This document shows, one piece after another, positions 43,196 to 52,171 of a stretch of DNA of 64,000 bases. The DNA lies in NCBI GenBank assembly GCA_963734065.1, contig CAVTFN010000003.1, forward strand, positions 1,426,001 to 1,490,000. Direction: 5' to 3'. Position 1 is the stretch's first letter. Every line of letters starts with the position of its first letter. Origin of the DNA: DATBLE01 sp963734065 (lineage in GTDB: Bacteria > Actinomycetota > Thermoleophilia > Gaiellales > Gaiellaceae). The translations under genes were made by a program, and so were the position numbers. Under the pieces are notes generated by a model, which was given only the letters and a program-made list of their open reading frames with translations, ran no database searches and was not told the DNA's origin.

Positions 43196-45085
43196 ATGAA
43201 TCCTCGCCGGGCGCTGCTCGCGGCAGTCGTGCTCGCCGCCGCCGTCCTGCTCGTCCCGGCGGTCGCCCGCGCCTACTACCTCCAGAACGCCGACGTCGCC
43301 GTGCAGATCGCGCCGACCGGCGCGCTCCTCGTCAAAGAGAAGATCACGATCGGCGGCGCCTACCACGGCGCGTTCCGCGACATCCCGCTTCGCAAGGGCG
43401 AGTCGATCGACCGGATATCCGTGGCCGAGGGCGACCGGCGGTACGGCCGGGGCGGCAGCACCGAGCTCGGGAGCATCGACCGCTCCGACACCTTCAACTA
43501 CGAGACGAACGGGAAGCGCGTGCGGATCGTCTGGCACTTCCTTGCCGCAGGCGAACCGCGCACGTTCACGATCTCGTACCGCTTCAAGGGCCTGACCGTC
43601 GTCCACGACGACGTTGCCGACGTCAACGTGAAGGTCTGGGGGCCGAGCTGGTCGGAGCCGCTCCCGAACCTGACAGCGGCAATGCGGTTGCCCCGACCGG
43701 TCGCGCTCGGACCGAGCTACCGCGTCTACGGCCACCCGGCCTGGGTTCACGGTGTCGTCGCACGCGCTCCGCAGGTGGCGACGCTCCGGGCCGTGAACGT
43801 GCCCAGCCACCAGTGGGTGGAGATGCGCGTCGTCTTCCCGCGTCGCGTCCTGACCTCGACCGCCGGCGCCAGGGTGGTCGCCGGCAGCGGTCTGGCGGCG
43901 ATCGTGCGGGAAGAGGCCGGCGCCGAGGCCAGCTATCGGCACGACCGCGAACGCCTCGACGACGCGAAGAACCATCCCGGCCGGACGCTCCTCTGGCTGG
44001 CGCTGTTCGCGCTCGGCCCCGCCCTCCTCGTCCTGCTCCTCGTCTGGCTCGTCTACGGCCGCGAGCGCGGCACCGGCTACGACCGCGAGTACGAGCAGCA
44101 GCCGCCCACCGACACCGAGCCGGCGCTCGTCCCGCCCCTCCTGCGCCAGTCGACCGACGTCGGCTCGCAGGAGTTCACCGCCACGCTCTTCGACCTGATC
44201 CGCCGCGGCCGGTACAAGTCCTCGCCGGTCAACACGGAGAAGAAGATCTGGGGTGGGCTCCGGCACGAGACCGTCTCCGACCTGCTCGTCACCCCGGGCG
44301 ACGCGGCCGTGCCGCTCGCCGACTTCGAGGAGCCGGTCGCGGCCGTGATCGACTCGGTCGTCGACGCCGACGGCGAGCGGCTGAGCGAGTTCCGGGAGAA
44401 GATCGAAAAGCACCGCACGTCGAATGCGACGCGTTTCACGAGCTTCAAGACCAAGGCGTCCTCGGCGATCAAGGCGCGGAAGTGGTTCACCGACGCCGGT
44501 GCCGGACTGCTCGGCCTGGCCCTCGTGCTCTGCGTCGTCGCCGCCGTCGTGCTGCTCTGGGTCGGGATCGACGGCTGGCGACCCGGCACGCCGCGCTGGA
44601 GCGACGTCGTGCTGGTCGCGCTCGGCGGCTGCGCGATCGTGAACGCGGTCGTGCTCCTGATCGCGCTCACCCGCGCGCGGCTGTGGCGTCGCCGGACGAG
44701 AGCCGGCCAGGCCGAGGCCGAGCGCTGGGACGCCTTCCGCCGCTACCTGACCGACTTCCCCCGCTTGCAGGAGGCGCCGCCGGCGACGCTCCAGCTGTGG
44801 GAGCGGTTCCTGGTCTACGGGATCGCGTTCGGGATCGCAGAGCGTGTCCTCCAGGGTGCGCAGCTGCACATGCCGCAGGAGCTGCACGACCAGAGCTCGA
44901 TCTACTGGATCACTCCGTACGGCGACCTCGGCTCCGGAGCGACATCGCTCGGGATCGGCGACCTGTCGGCCGGCTTCGGCTCGGCGCTGACCCCGCCGTC
45001 CTCGTCGGGCGGCTCGGGCTTTGGCGGCGGCTTCTCGGGCGGAGGGGGCGGCGGCGGCGGAGGCGGCGGGGGAGGCGCCTGGTAG
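43196..45085 (+). CDS. DUF2207 family predicted membrane protein
   Basis: 629 residues. Signal peptide 1-24, extracytoplasmic beta domain about 25-230 (VAVQIAPTGALLVKEKITI, GAFRDIPL), one span about 265-285, a cytoplasmic region, two spans about 430-455 and 470-495, and a Gly/Ser tail ending in a run of 13 Gly then AW. The tail is a common feature of DUF2207 proteins. Probably works with LemA from the preceding gene at the membrane. Confidence 0.9.
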   Translation: MNPRRALLAAVVLAAAVLLVPAVARAYYLQNADVAVQIAPTGALLVKEKITIGGAYHGAFRDIPLRKGESIDRISVAEGDRRYGRGGSTELGSIDRSDTFNYETNGKRVRIVWHFLAAGEPRTFTISYRFKGLTVVHDDVADVNVKVWGPSWSEPLPNLTAAMRLPRPVALGPSYRVYGHPAWVHGVVARAPQVATLRAVNVPSHQWVEMRVVFPRRVLTSTAGARVVAGSGLAAIVREEAGAEASYRHDRERLDDAKNHPGRTLLWLALFALGPALLVLLLVWLVYGRERGTGYDREYEQQPPTDTEPALVPPLLRQSTDVGSQEFTATLFDLIRRGRYKSSPVNTEKKIWGGLRHETVSDLLVTPGDAAVPLADFEEPVAAVIDSVVDADGERLSEFREKIEKHRTSNATRFTSFKTKASSAIKARKWFTDAGAGLLGLALVLCVVAAVVLLWVGIDGWRPGTPRWSDVVLVALGGCAIVNAVVLLIALTRARLWRRRTRAGQAEAERWDAFRRYLTDFPRLQEAPPATLQLWERFLVYGIAFGIAERVLQGAQLHMPQELHDQSSIYWITPYGDLGSGATSLGIGDLSAGFGSALTPPSSSGGSGFGGGFSGGGGGGGGGGGGGAW

Positions 45086-45088
45086 CGG

Positions 45089-45539
45089 CCTTCAGGCAGG
45101 CGGCGCGACGCCGAGCTGTCGCCACATCCCGGCCTCGTCGAATACTTCCCAGGCTTCCGCGATCTTGCCGTCCGCGATCCGGAAGATGACGATCTCGTCG
45201 ACGGTGCAGGACCGCCCGGTCGGCTCCACGCCCATGATCGCGCCGCGGTGTGTCCCGCCGTAAGGGCGTGTGCGCGACGACCCGATCGCCCTCTGCTATC
45301 AGCCCGAGCAACGTGAACCACCAGTCCGGGAACGCCGCCGTCCACTCCTCCGCGATCGCGCGGGTGCCGGCGGGATCGCACGCCAGGTCGCCTGCGGCCA
45401 TGTGCAAGACGGCGTGCTCGCCCATCAGCGCGTCGAACCGGTCGAAGTCGCGGGTGTTCCACGCCTCGACGAACGACCGGACGACCGCCTTGTTCGCTTC
45501 GAGGTCGAGCTCGGCGGAACTACCGATGGTGGTGGACAT
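45089..45539 (-). pseudogene. SnoaL-like polyketide-cyclase-family gene with a single-base frameshift
   Basis: Starts at ATG 45539 (MSTTIGSSAELDLEANKAVV) and reads well to VVAHTPL near 45262, then loses the family pattern. In the frame one base away the sequence resumes as THRGAIMGVEPTGRSCTVDE and EIVIFRIADGKIAEAWEVFD and stops at TGA 45091-45089. Total length is 451 bases, one more than a multiple of three; an extra C in a CCC run around 45262-45266 would explain it. Restored product: about 149 residues, normal for a SnoaL/NTF2-fold protein. Pseudogene or base-calling error. Confidence 0.8.
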
Positions 45540-45637
45540 GCTTGCCTCCTCGGTCGGGTGCAACTGGTCGGCTGATGGATGCGGAAGGAGGCAGGACCGT
45601 TCGCGAACTTTTCGCCGCGAACGTGCATCCTTCGTCC

Positions 45638-46589
45638 ATGACCCTCGAGGCGGTGACCGAGGCGGAGCTGGGCTCGCTCGCCCGCGCCGGCGACGTGCAG
45701 GCGCTCGCCGTGCTGCTCGAGCGTTGCCGGCCGTCGTTGTACGGAACCGCGATCGGCATGCTGAGAAACCGCGCCGACGCCCTCGACGCCGTCCAGGACA
45801 CGTTCGTCACCGCCCTGGTGCGGGTGGAGGACCTTCGCGACGGCTCAGCGGCTCGGGCGTGGCTGCACGCGGTCGTGCGCAACGTGTGCCTGATGCGGAT
45901 CAGGCAGGGACGCGAGCTTCCCTCCGGCTCCGTGGAGCCTCCGGGCACCGCGCCCGACCCCGCAGAGGCGCTCGAGGGGCACGTGCTGCGCGACTGGGTG
46001 TGGCACGCGCTCGAGACGCTGCCCCTCGACGAGCAGCTGACCGTCCTCCTCCGCTACTTCACCCGGTGCGCGAGCTACGACGCCATCGCACGCGTCACGG
46101 GCGTCCCGGTCGGCACGGTGCGGAGCCGGCTCAACCGGGCCCGGACTCGCCTCGCGGACGAGCTCGGTGGCACGATCGCGGACACGAGGACGGGCCACGC
46201 TGCTCTCCACGCCGGCCGGCGCGAGCAGTGGGAGGGCTTCTACCGCGCCGTGCACGAGCGTCCGGCTCCGGTCACCTACCGGGACCTGTTCGTCGACGAC
46301 GTCGACGTCCGCGACCGCTCGGGGCACTGGGTCGGGGTCGAGACCTGGTCGGCGCACGAACGCGAGGCGATCGCGCTCGGCGTCCGCGCAACCGTCGTCG
46401 ACGTGCTCGCGGGCAACGACGTCACCGTCGTGGAGATCGACTTCGCGAATCCGGAGGAGTGGCCGGGTCATTGCCCTCCGCACGCAACCTTCGTCCACCG
46501 GCTCGATCAGGGTCGGTCCCGCCGTCTACGGATCCACTACCCCGCTCGAACCGGCGCGCGCCGGCTACGCCCAGCCCATGTCGGTGTAG
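45638..46589 (+). CDS. ECF sigma factor with C-terminal SnoaL-like domain; 3' end unresolved
   Basis: ATG 45638 (in-frame ATG 45575 is an alternative). Region 2: LLERCRPSLYGTAIGML and AWLHAVVRNVCLMRIRQG; region 4: LPLDEQLTVLLRYFTRCASY, ARVTGVPVGTVRSRLNRA. Residues about 205-305 look like a SnoaL domain (WEGFYRAVHERPAP, DLFVDDVDVRDRSGHWVG). The family-like sequence ends at RRLRIHYP near 46543. The frame then stays open to 47101 across the convergent cupin gene, whereas dropping one C from the CCCC at 46542-46545 would give a stop at 46587-46589. Divergent from the SnoaL gene, a common pairing. Confidence 0.75.
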
Positions 46590-46924
46590 CCCGACGTCGT
46601 CGGCGCCGAGACGATCAGCAGCGTCACGGGCGCCTCGTTGTCGTTCCGCACCGTTCGCGTGAGCCGAGGCGCAACGCGCACGAACGTCCCCGCCGGCGCC
46701 GCGTGGTCCTTGCCGTCGACCACCATCACGGCCTCGCCCTCGAGGACGACGAAGACCTCCTCCTGGTCGCGCTCGGTCTCGTCGTGCTCCGGGATCGAGT
46801 AGCCCTGCTCGAGCTCGACGACGTTGAGGCCGAACGACTCGACTCCGAGCCCGCGGCGGACGAGCTGCCAGCGCCCGTTCGTCTCGAACTCCCCCAGCCG
46901 CCCGATTGTGAAGTCCTCGGCCAC
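46565..46924 (-). CDS. Small cupin-domain protein
   Basis: 119 residues from GTG 46924. One cupin barrel: SIPEHDETERDQEEVFVVLE gives the His/Glu metal-site pattern of motif 1, and PAGTFVRVAPRLTRTVRND the second half. The frame is open further upstream, but that part runs through the palindrome at 46943-46974 and is not cupin-like. Convergent with the sigma factor gene, whose frame overlaps its end. Confidence 0.8.
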   Translation of the reverse strand: MAEDFTIGRLGEFETNGRWQLVRRGLGVESFGLNVVELEQGYSIPEHDETERDQEEVFVVLEGEAVMVVDGKDHAAPAGTFVRVAPRLTRTVRNDNEAPVTLLIVSAPTTSGYTDMGWA

Positions 46925-46942
46925 GGGGCGGAACGATACGAC

Positions 46943-46974
46943 AGGGACAGACCCCGCGCGCGGGGTCTGTCCCT
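46943..46974. repeat. 32-base perfect palindrome, GGGACAGACCCC type
   Basis: 16-base arms without a loop; the outer 12 bases (AGGGACAGACCC/GGGTCTGTCCCT) are identical to the arms of the element inside the E2 gene at 34030-34087. It lies 11 bases after the proX-like stop on the minus strand and 18 bases before the cupin start. No T-run follows. Confidence 0.8.
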
Positions 46975-46985
46975 CCCGAAATGCG

Positions 46986-47897
46986 TTAAGCGAGACCGTT
47001 CGCTTGCAGGAACGCCTTGGCAACGGCAGCGGGCGTCTTCTTGTCGACCGCCACCGCCTTGTTCATCGCGATCATCGCCTTGTTGGTCAGCTTCGCGCTG
47101 AGCGCGTTCACCGCATTCGTGAACTTTGCGCCGTAGGCGGAGACGACCTTCTTCGACACGACGGGCGCCACGTTCTGGAACCCGAAGATGTGCCTGTCGT
47201 CGATCAGCGCCGTGTACTTCGGGTTGGCCAGCGCCGGCTCGGTCGTGAAGACGTCGCCGCCGACGACCTTGCCGGAGTCGATCAGCTTGGTGACGGGGAT
47301 CGTCCCCAGCTGCACGAACTTGATGTTCTTCAGCCCGTAGATCTGCTTCAGCCCGAGCAGGCAGGTGATGCGCTTGTCGCACTCGGGGTAGCCGGCGTAC
47401 GAAAGGTTCGACACCTTCTTCAGGTCGGAGATCTTCGTCAGGCCGTACTTCTTGGCCGTCTTCGTCAGGACCGTGAACGAGTCCGCGTCGAAGAACGGCG
47501 TCTGCTTGAGCATGGTGTAGCCGCGCTTCTCCTCGAACGCCTTCGCCGCCGCATATGTCGCCGCGGCGGTCTTCGGCGCCTTCTTCACATGCGCGATGTT
47601 GAGGGCGAGGACACCGGTGTACTCGGGATAGAAGTTGATCTTCCCGCTCGTCAGCGCCGTGTCGATCAGCTCCGAGCTGCCGATGTTCTCCTTGTAGCCG
47701 ACCTTGAAGCCCTTGGCCTCGAGCGCCTGCTTGTACAGCTGGCCGAGGACGAAGGCCTCGGTGAAGTTCTTCGTGCCGACCGTGATCGTCGGCGACGCGG
47801 TCGTGCCCGCGTTGGCCGTCCCACCTAAGACGATCGGGATTGCCAACGCCACTGCGAAGGCGGCCTTGACGGCGCGCCGAGCATGCTTGCGGACCAC
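46986..47897 (-). CDS. QAT-type ABC transporter substrate-binding protein (glycine betaine/choline/osmolyte)
   Basis: 303 residues. Signal peptide 1-30 (AAFAVALAIPIVLGGTANA). Type II periplasmic-binding fold of the OsmF/OpuBC/ProX family: ITVGTKNFTEAFVLGQLYKQ, IGSSELIDTALTSGKI, YPEYTGVLAL, LTKISDLKKV. No lipobox Cys is seen, so it is secreted or anchored by its signal. Followed by the two permeases and preceded on the transcript by none; it comes last in the minus-strand order ATPase-permease-permease-SBP. Confidence 0.92.
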   Translation of the reverse strand: MVRKHARRAVKAAFAVALAIPIVLGGTANAGTTASPTITVGTKNFTEAFVLGQLYKQALEAKGFKVGYKENIGSSELIDTALTSGKINFYPEYTGVLALNIAHVKKAPKTAAATYAAAKAFEEKRGYTMLKQTPFFDADSFTVLTKTAKKYGLTKISDLKKVSNLSYAGYPECDKRITCLLGLKQIYGLKNIKFVQLGTIPVTKLIDSGKVVGGDVFTTEPALANPKYTALIDDRHIFGFQNVAPVVSKKVVSAYGAKFTNAVNALSAKLTNKAMIAMNKAVAVDKKTPAAVAKAFLQANGLA

Positions 47898-47946
47898 AGC
47901 TGACTCCTTTCGAGAGAGATGACCCCGGGACCCTATGTAACGGGCA

Positions 47947-48624
47947 CTAGTCCGCCGAAACGTAGGGACGTGTCAAAAGCTTCCTGACGAGCGCGAGGAG
48001 CAGCGCCGCGCCGAAGGCGAGCAGCGACACGACGAGCGAGGCGCCGACGACGCCGGAGAGGTGGTACGTGGCCTGGTTGACGATCACGTCTCCGAGCCCG
48101 CCGCCACCCGCGACCGCCGCGATCGTCGCCGTCGCGATGATGAAGACTGCGGCGATCCGGATTCCGGCGATGATCAGCGGCAGGGCCAGCGGAAGCTCGA
48201 TCCGGAACAGGATGTCGCGGCCGCTCATCCCCATCCCCCGCGCCGCCTCGACGATGTTCCTGTCGACGTCCTCGATGCCGAAGTAGGCGTTCGTCAGGAT
48301 CGGCGGGACGCCGAGGACGATCAGCGCGGCCACGTTGTTCACGAAGAAGTGGCCGGAGACGAACAGGGCGAACGCGATCAGGACGAGGCTCGGCAGCGCC
48401 CGGCCGAGATTGGACACGCTGATCGCGACGAACGAGCCGCGGCGCAGGTGGCCGAGCATCACCCCCAGCGGCAGCGCCAGGAGCAACGCGATCCCGATCG
48501 CCGCGCCCGACAGCTCCATGTGCTGCACCGACTTGTGCCAGAGCAGTCCCGGGTTGTCGGCGATGAACCGGATCGCGTCGGGGAAGGTTCCCCAGCTGAA
48601 GGAGTCGGCGACCAGGCGGATCAC
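47947..48624 (-). CDS. QAT-type ABC transporter permease (second)
   Basis: 225 residues from GTG 48624, overlapping the preceding permease stop as GTGA. Five to six spans; the EAA loop reads EAARGMGMSGRDILFRIELPLALPLI (positions about 135-160). AVAGGGGLGDVIVNQATYHLSG is the typical OpuBB/OpuBD C-terminal stretch. It pairs with the other permease to form the membrane channel. Confidence 0.92.
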   Translation of the reverse strand: MIRLVADSFSWGTFPDAIRFIADNPGLLWHKSVQHMELSGAAIGIALLLALPLGVMLGHLRRGSFVAISVSNLGRALPSLVLIAFALFVSGHFFVNNVAALIVLGVPPILTNAYFGIEDVDRNIVEAARGMGMSGRDILFRIELPLALPLIIAGIRIAAVFIIATATIAAVAGGGGLGDVIVNQATYHLSGVVGASLVVSLLAFGAALLLALVRKLLTRPYVSAD

Positions 48625-49340
48625 GCGTTCCTCCAGGGCGTCAGCGCACGGCCGAGGAGGACGAGGAGCGCGTCGGCGGCCAGGGCGAGGAGGATCGCGA
48701 GCCCGCCCGCGGCGATGATCTCCGTCTTGAACACGTCCTGGCCGATCCCGATGAAGATCGGCCTGCCCAGCCCTTCCGGGATGACGAAGGCAGCGATCGT
48801 GGCGATCGAGATCGTCGACACGGTCGCGATCCTGAGGCCGGCCATGATCGACGGCACGGCGAGCGGCAGCTCGACGCGGACGAGCGACTGCAGGCGCGTC
48901 AGCCCCATGCCGCGCGCCGACTCGCGGACCTCGGCCGGAACCCCGCGGAGCCCCTCGAGGATGTTCCGGTAGAGGATCAGCAGCGTGTAGCTGACGAGCG
49001 CGATCTCGACCGTCGTCACCGACAGGCCGGTCAGCGGCACCAGCAGCTGGAACAGCGCGAGGCTCGGAATCGTGTACAGGAAGTCGGAGAGCAGGCCGAT
49101 CGGCTGGTCGGCCCGCCGGTACCGGTACGCGACGAGCGCGGCCGCGAAGGCGAGCACGAACCCGATCGCCACGGCGATCGCGGCGAGCTTGATGTGCTGG
49201 AGCAGTGCGGGCTGGAGCGTGTCGGACCAGTGGTCCGCGACCCACCCGGTGCAGAAGAAGTGGTTCTCGGTCTCGCACGTCGACCCCGCGCCGAAGTTCG
49301 GGATCACCGGGCCGTTCGCGAGGAGAGCGAGTGTGATCAC
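48621..49340 (-). CDS. QAT-type ABC transporter permease (first)
   Basis: 239 residues from GTG 49340, overlapping the ATPase stop. A short N-terminal outer segment (NHFFCTGWVADHW, with Cys residues) precedes the first main span. The EAA loop reads ESARGMGLTRLQSLVRVELP, and PEGLGRPIFIGIGQDVFKTE follows. Two different permeases in one QAT operon is the OpuB/OpuC or EgtU/OsmWY-type layout. Confidence 0.92.
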   Translation of the reverse strand: MITLALLANGPVIPNFGAGSTCETENHFFCTGWVADHWSDTLQPALLQHIKLAAIAVAIGFVLAFAAALVAYRYRRADQPIGLLSDFLYTIPSLALFQLLVPLTGLSVTTVEIALVSYTLLILYRNILEGLRGVPAEVRESARGMGLTRLQSLVRVELPLAVPSIMAGLRIATVSTISIATIAAFVIPEGLGRPIFIGIGQDVFKTEIIAAGGLAILLALAADALLVLLGRALTPWRNA

Positions 49341-50311
49341 AGCTCGCTGAGCACGCGGCCGACCCGGGCGACCGAGAGCAGGCCGATCGGTGTCCCGCCG
49401 GCATCGACGACGACGAGCGGGTCGGCCCCCTCGGACATCATCAGCGAGAGCGCGTCGCGGAGGGTGGTCGAGCCGGGCGCCCGCGGCGCGTCGGCGGCCG
49501 GCGCACCGTCAAGGGGCTCGAGCTCGATTTCCTCCAGGCGGCGGAGGGCGAGTCGCTTGAGGCCGCGGTCGGCGCCGACGAAGCGCTCCACGAACTCGTC
49601 GGCGGGGTGGGCGAGGATCCGATCGGGGACGTCGTACTGGGCGAGGTGGCCGCCTTCGCGGAGGATCGCGATCCGGTCGCCCAGCTTGATCGCCTCGTCG
49701 ATGTCGTGGGTGACGAAGATCACCGTCTTCCGCACCTCTTCGTGCAGGCGCAGGAACTCGAGCTGGAGACGGTCGCGGGTGATCGGGTCGAGGGCGCCGA
49801 ACGGCTCGTCCATCAGCATCAGCGGCGGGTCGACCGCGAGCGCGCGGGCGAGGCCGACCCGCTGACGCTGGCCCCCGGACAGCTGTGCGGGGTAGCGCGA
49901 CGCGTAGTCCTGCTCGAGGCCGACGAGGTCGAGCAACTCGACGGTCCTCTCCTTCGTCCGGGCCTTCGGCCAACCCAGCAACCGCGGCACGGTAGCGATG
50001 TTCTCGGCGATCGTCATGTGTGGGAAGAGCCCGACCTGCTGGATCACGTAGCCGATCCCCCGCCGCAGCTCGACCACGTCCTGGTCGCGAATCGACGTCC
50101 CGTCGATCGTGATGTCGCCCTCGTCGAGCTCGATCAGCCGGTTGACGAGCTTCATCGCCGTCGTCTTGCCGGCGCCGGAGGGCCCGACGAGGACGCAGAT
50201 CTCGCCCGCCGGGATCGTCAGCGACAGGTTCTCGACCGCCGCCTGGTCGCGGCCCTCGTAGCGCTTGGTCACGTGGTCGAAGACGATCTCCGCGGCCGCA
50301 GATGCGCTCAT
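49337..50311 (-). CDS. QAT-type ABC transporter ATP-binding protein
   Basis: 324 residues. Walker A GPSGAGKTT (about 40-48), Q-loop YVIQQVGLFPHMT, signature LSGGQRQRVGLARAL, Walker B LMLMDEPFGALD, and H-loop FVTHDIDEA. The C-terminal part (about 270-324) is one CBS-like motif (MMSEGADPLVVVDAGGTPIG) where OpuA-type proteins carry two that sense ionic strength. First gene of the four-gene importer operon. Confidence 0.93.
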   Translation of the reverse strand: MSASAAAEIVFDHVTKRYEGRDQAAVENLSLTIPAGEICVLVGPSGAGKTTAMKLVNRLIELDEGDITIDGTSIRDQDVVELRRGIGYVIQQVGLFPHMTIAENIATVPRLLGWPKARTKERTVELLDLVGLEQDYASRYPAQLSGGQRQRVGLARALAVDPPLMLMDEPFGALDPITRDRLQLEFLRLHEEVRKTVIFVTHDIDEAIKLGDRIAILREGGHLAQYDVPDRILAHPADEFVERFVGADRGLKRLALRRLEEIELEPLDGAPAADAPRAPGSTTLRDALSLMMSEGADPLVVVDAGGTPIGLLSVARVGRVLSEL

Positions 50312-50399
50312 CCCGCGGAGCGTAGTGAGGTGTCACGAGTCTGTGCCGGAAGTGTGATCGGTGTGTCACCCTGGTGTTGCACCTGCTATCTTCACGAGC

Positions 50400-50660
50400 A
50401 TGCCCACGCGTCATAGGCGGATCGCCGTCGTCGTCGACCTCGAGCTCGAGGCTGCGCTCGAAACGGCGCAGCCGTTCTTTCCCGGCGCGCCGGCCGCTTC
50501 GCTCGTCCGAGGGCTCGCGATCAGGGGCGCCGAGGATCTCGCCCGTGAGGAAGCGGTGTGGGACGCAGCCGTCGAGCGGTTGATCGCACGCTCGACCAGC
50601 CCTGACGGCTTCGATCGCGACGCCCTGGCACGGGCGAAGGACGAGGCCTGGGGCCTCTGA
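50400..50660 (+). CDS. Putative antitoxin of a VapBC-like pair
   Basis: 86 residues from ATG 50400. N-terminal strand-like segment (RRIAVVVDLELEAALETA) and a helical C-terminus. TATCTT at 50387-50392, 8 bases before the ATG, could be the -10 of a leaderless transcript. One base separates its stop from the PIN-toxin start. The family is not recognised from sequence; the antitoxin call rests on size, order and spacing. Confidence 0.7.
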   Translation: MPTRHRRIAVVVDLELEAALETAQPFFPGAPAASLVRGLAIRGAEDLAREEAVWDAAVERLIARSTSPDGFDRDALARAKDEAWGL

Positions 50661-50661
50661 G

Positions 50662-51096
50662 GTGCCCGGTCCGTTCGGCGGCGCCACCTTCATCGCCGAT
50701 GCCTCCGCCTGGAACCGAGCGGCCCATCCACGCGTCGCCGGCCGCTGGACGACGGCTCTGCGGAACCGACAGATCGCGACGTGCCCGATCGTCAACCTGG
50801 AGCTCCTCTACTCGGCCAGGGATCGGGAGGAGTTCGACGACATCGCCGCCTCGCTCGCTCAGCTCCGCGACGTCCCCCTGACGCGGTCCGTCACGAACGC
50901 GGCGCAGCGTGCGTACCAGGAGCTTGCAGCCGTCCGGCCCCGCAACCAGCGCTCGGTCAGGCTGCCCGACCTGCTGATCGCTGCCTGCGCCCAGGACTCG
51001 GGGATCGGTGTCCTGCACTATGACGACGACTTCGACCGGCTGGCCGAGGTGCTCGCGTTCGAGAGCCGCTGGATCGCGCGACGCGGTTCGCTGTAG
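50662..51096 (+). CDS. PIN-domain toxin, VapC-like
   Basis: 144 residues. PIN-domain acidic residues are in order: FIADASAWNRA (Asp near 13), VNLELLYSARD (Glu near 47), LPDLLIAACAQ (Asp near 105) and LHYDDDFDRLAEV (Asp near 123). VapC toxins are Mg-dependent RNases neutralised by the partner antitoxin, here the preceding gene. Confidence 0.86.
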   Translation: MPGPFGGATFIADASAWNRAAHPRVAGRWTTALRNRQIATCPIVNLELLYSARDREEFDDIAASLAQLRDVPLTRSVTNAAQRAYQELAAVRPRNQRSVRLPDLLIAACAQDSGIGVLHYDDDFDRLAEVLAFESRWIARRGSL

Positions 51097-51138
51097 CGGC
51101 CGAACAGCCTTCTTTCCCGCTTCGACGTCGTATTCGAC

Positions 51139-52161
51139 GTGCGGGCGGCGCTGGTCCTGGCGGCGGGATTCCTCACCCTGGCGGGCGCGGCCCCGGCGGG
51201 CACTGCACCGGTCGTGGTCGCAGTGGTCGACTCCGGCGTGGACGCCCCCGTCCCCGGCCTCGTGCCGGGCTGGAACGCCGTCGACGGCTCGGCCGACACG
51301 CATGACACGGGCGGGCACGGCACCGGCGTCGCGATCGTCGCCGCTGCGACCTGCGGCGGCTGCCGGATCCTGCCGGTGCGGATCACGGACGACTCGGGCT
51401 CGTCGACACAGGGCCTGGTCGCCTCCGGGATCCGCTGGGCGGCCGGGCACGGCGCCCGCGTGATCAATCTGAGCTGGGGGCTCGCGGTCGACGCGGTCTC
51501 GACCGGGCAAGTGGAGCGGGCGATCGCGTCCGCCGTCGCCCAGGGAGCCGTCGTGACCGCCGCGGCGATGAACGACGGCTCGCGCGACCCGAACCTGAAC
51601 CCGTGGGCGAGCCGCAGCCCCGACGCGGTGCGCGTGGCGGCGGTCGACGACGCCGGCCGTCTCCTCTCCTCGACGAACCGCGGCATCTGGGTCGACATCG
51701 GCGCGCGGGCGTCGGCGACGTCGGGCGCGGCGCCGCGTGTAGCCGGCGCGGCCGCTGTCGTTCTCGCTGCGCACCCGCGGCTGACGGGGCTGCAGGTGCG
51801 GGCGGCGCTCCGGCGCGGGTGCGCCGCCGACCGGGGCCTCGACCTCGGCTGGCACTGCACACTCGACGTCGACGGCGCGCTCCGGGCTGCGGCGTCGCCG
51901 GTGCCGACGTACCGCCTGGTCGTCACCCGGGCAGGGCGCGGCAACGGAACGGTGGGCGGCGCCGGCGCGGAGATCCAGTGCGGCGAGTTCTGCTCCGATC
52001 GCCTCGACGCCGGCACGGTGGTGACGCTGACCGCGGCACCCTCGCGAGGCAGCCGCTTCCTGCGCTGGCGCGGAGCATGCCGTGGGGCGAAGCGGTACTG
52101 CGCCTTCCGGATGTCCGCGCACACGACCGCCGTCGCTGTCTTCGCGAAGACCACGTCGTAA
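51139..52161 (+). CDS. Secreted subtilisin-family (S8) serine peptidase with C-terminal repeat domain
   Basis: 340 residues from GTG 51139. Signal peptide about 1-22. Catalytic residues: Asp in VAVVDSGVD, His in GGHGTGVA, the oxyanion Asn in AAMNDGS and Ser in ATSGAAPRVAGAA, where most relatives have GTSMAAPHVAG. There is no obvious propeptide. Residues about 255-338 form an InlB/Flg_new-like beta domain (AGRGNGTVGGAGAEIQCGEF, FLRWRGACRG) with four Cys residues that could pair. Short for a subtilase. Confidence 0.88.
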   Translation: MRAALVLAAGFLTLAGAAPAGTAPVVVAVVDSGVDAPVPGLVPGWNAVDGSADTHDTGGHGTGVAIVAAATCGGCRILPVRITDDSGSSTQGLVASGIRWAAGHGARVINLSWGLAVDAVSTGQVERAIASAVAQGAVVTAAAMNDGSRDPNLNPWASRSPDAVRVAAVDDAGRLLSSTNRGIWVDIGARASATSGAAPRVAGAAAVVLAAHPRLTGLQVRAALRRGCAADRGLDLGWHCTLDVDGALRAAASPVPTYRLVVTRAGRGNGTVGGAGAEIQCGEFCSDRLDAGTVVTLTAAPSRGSRFLRWRGACRGAKRYCAFRMSAHTTAVAVFAKTTS

Positions 52162-52171
52162 GCTGCTCCCG

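Noticed and set aside
46590..47101. C-terminal extension of the ECF sigma frame to 47101
   Set aside because: It is antisense to the cupin gene and through a palindrome; composition is that of a shadow frame.
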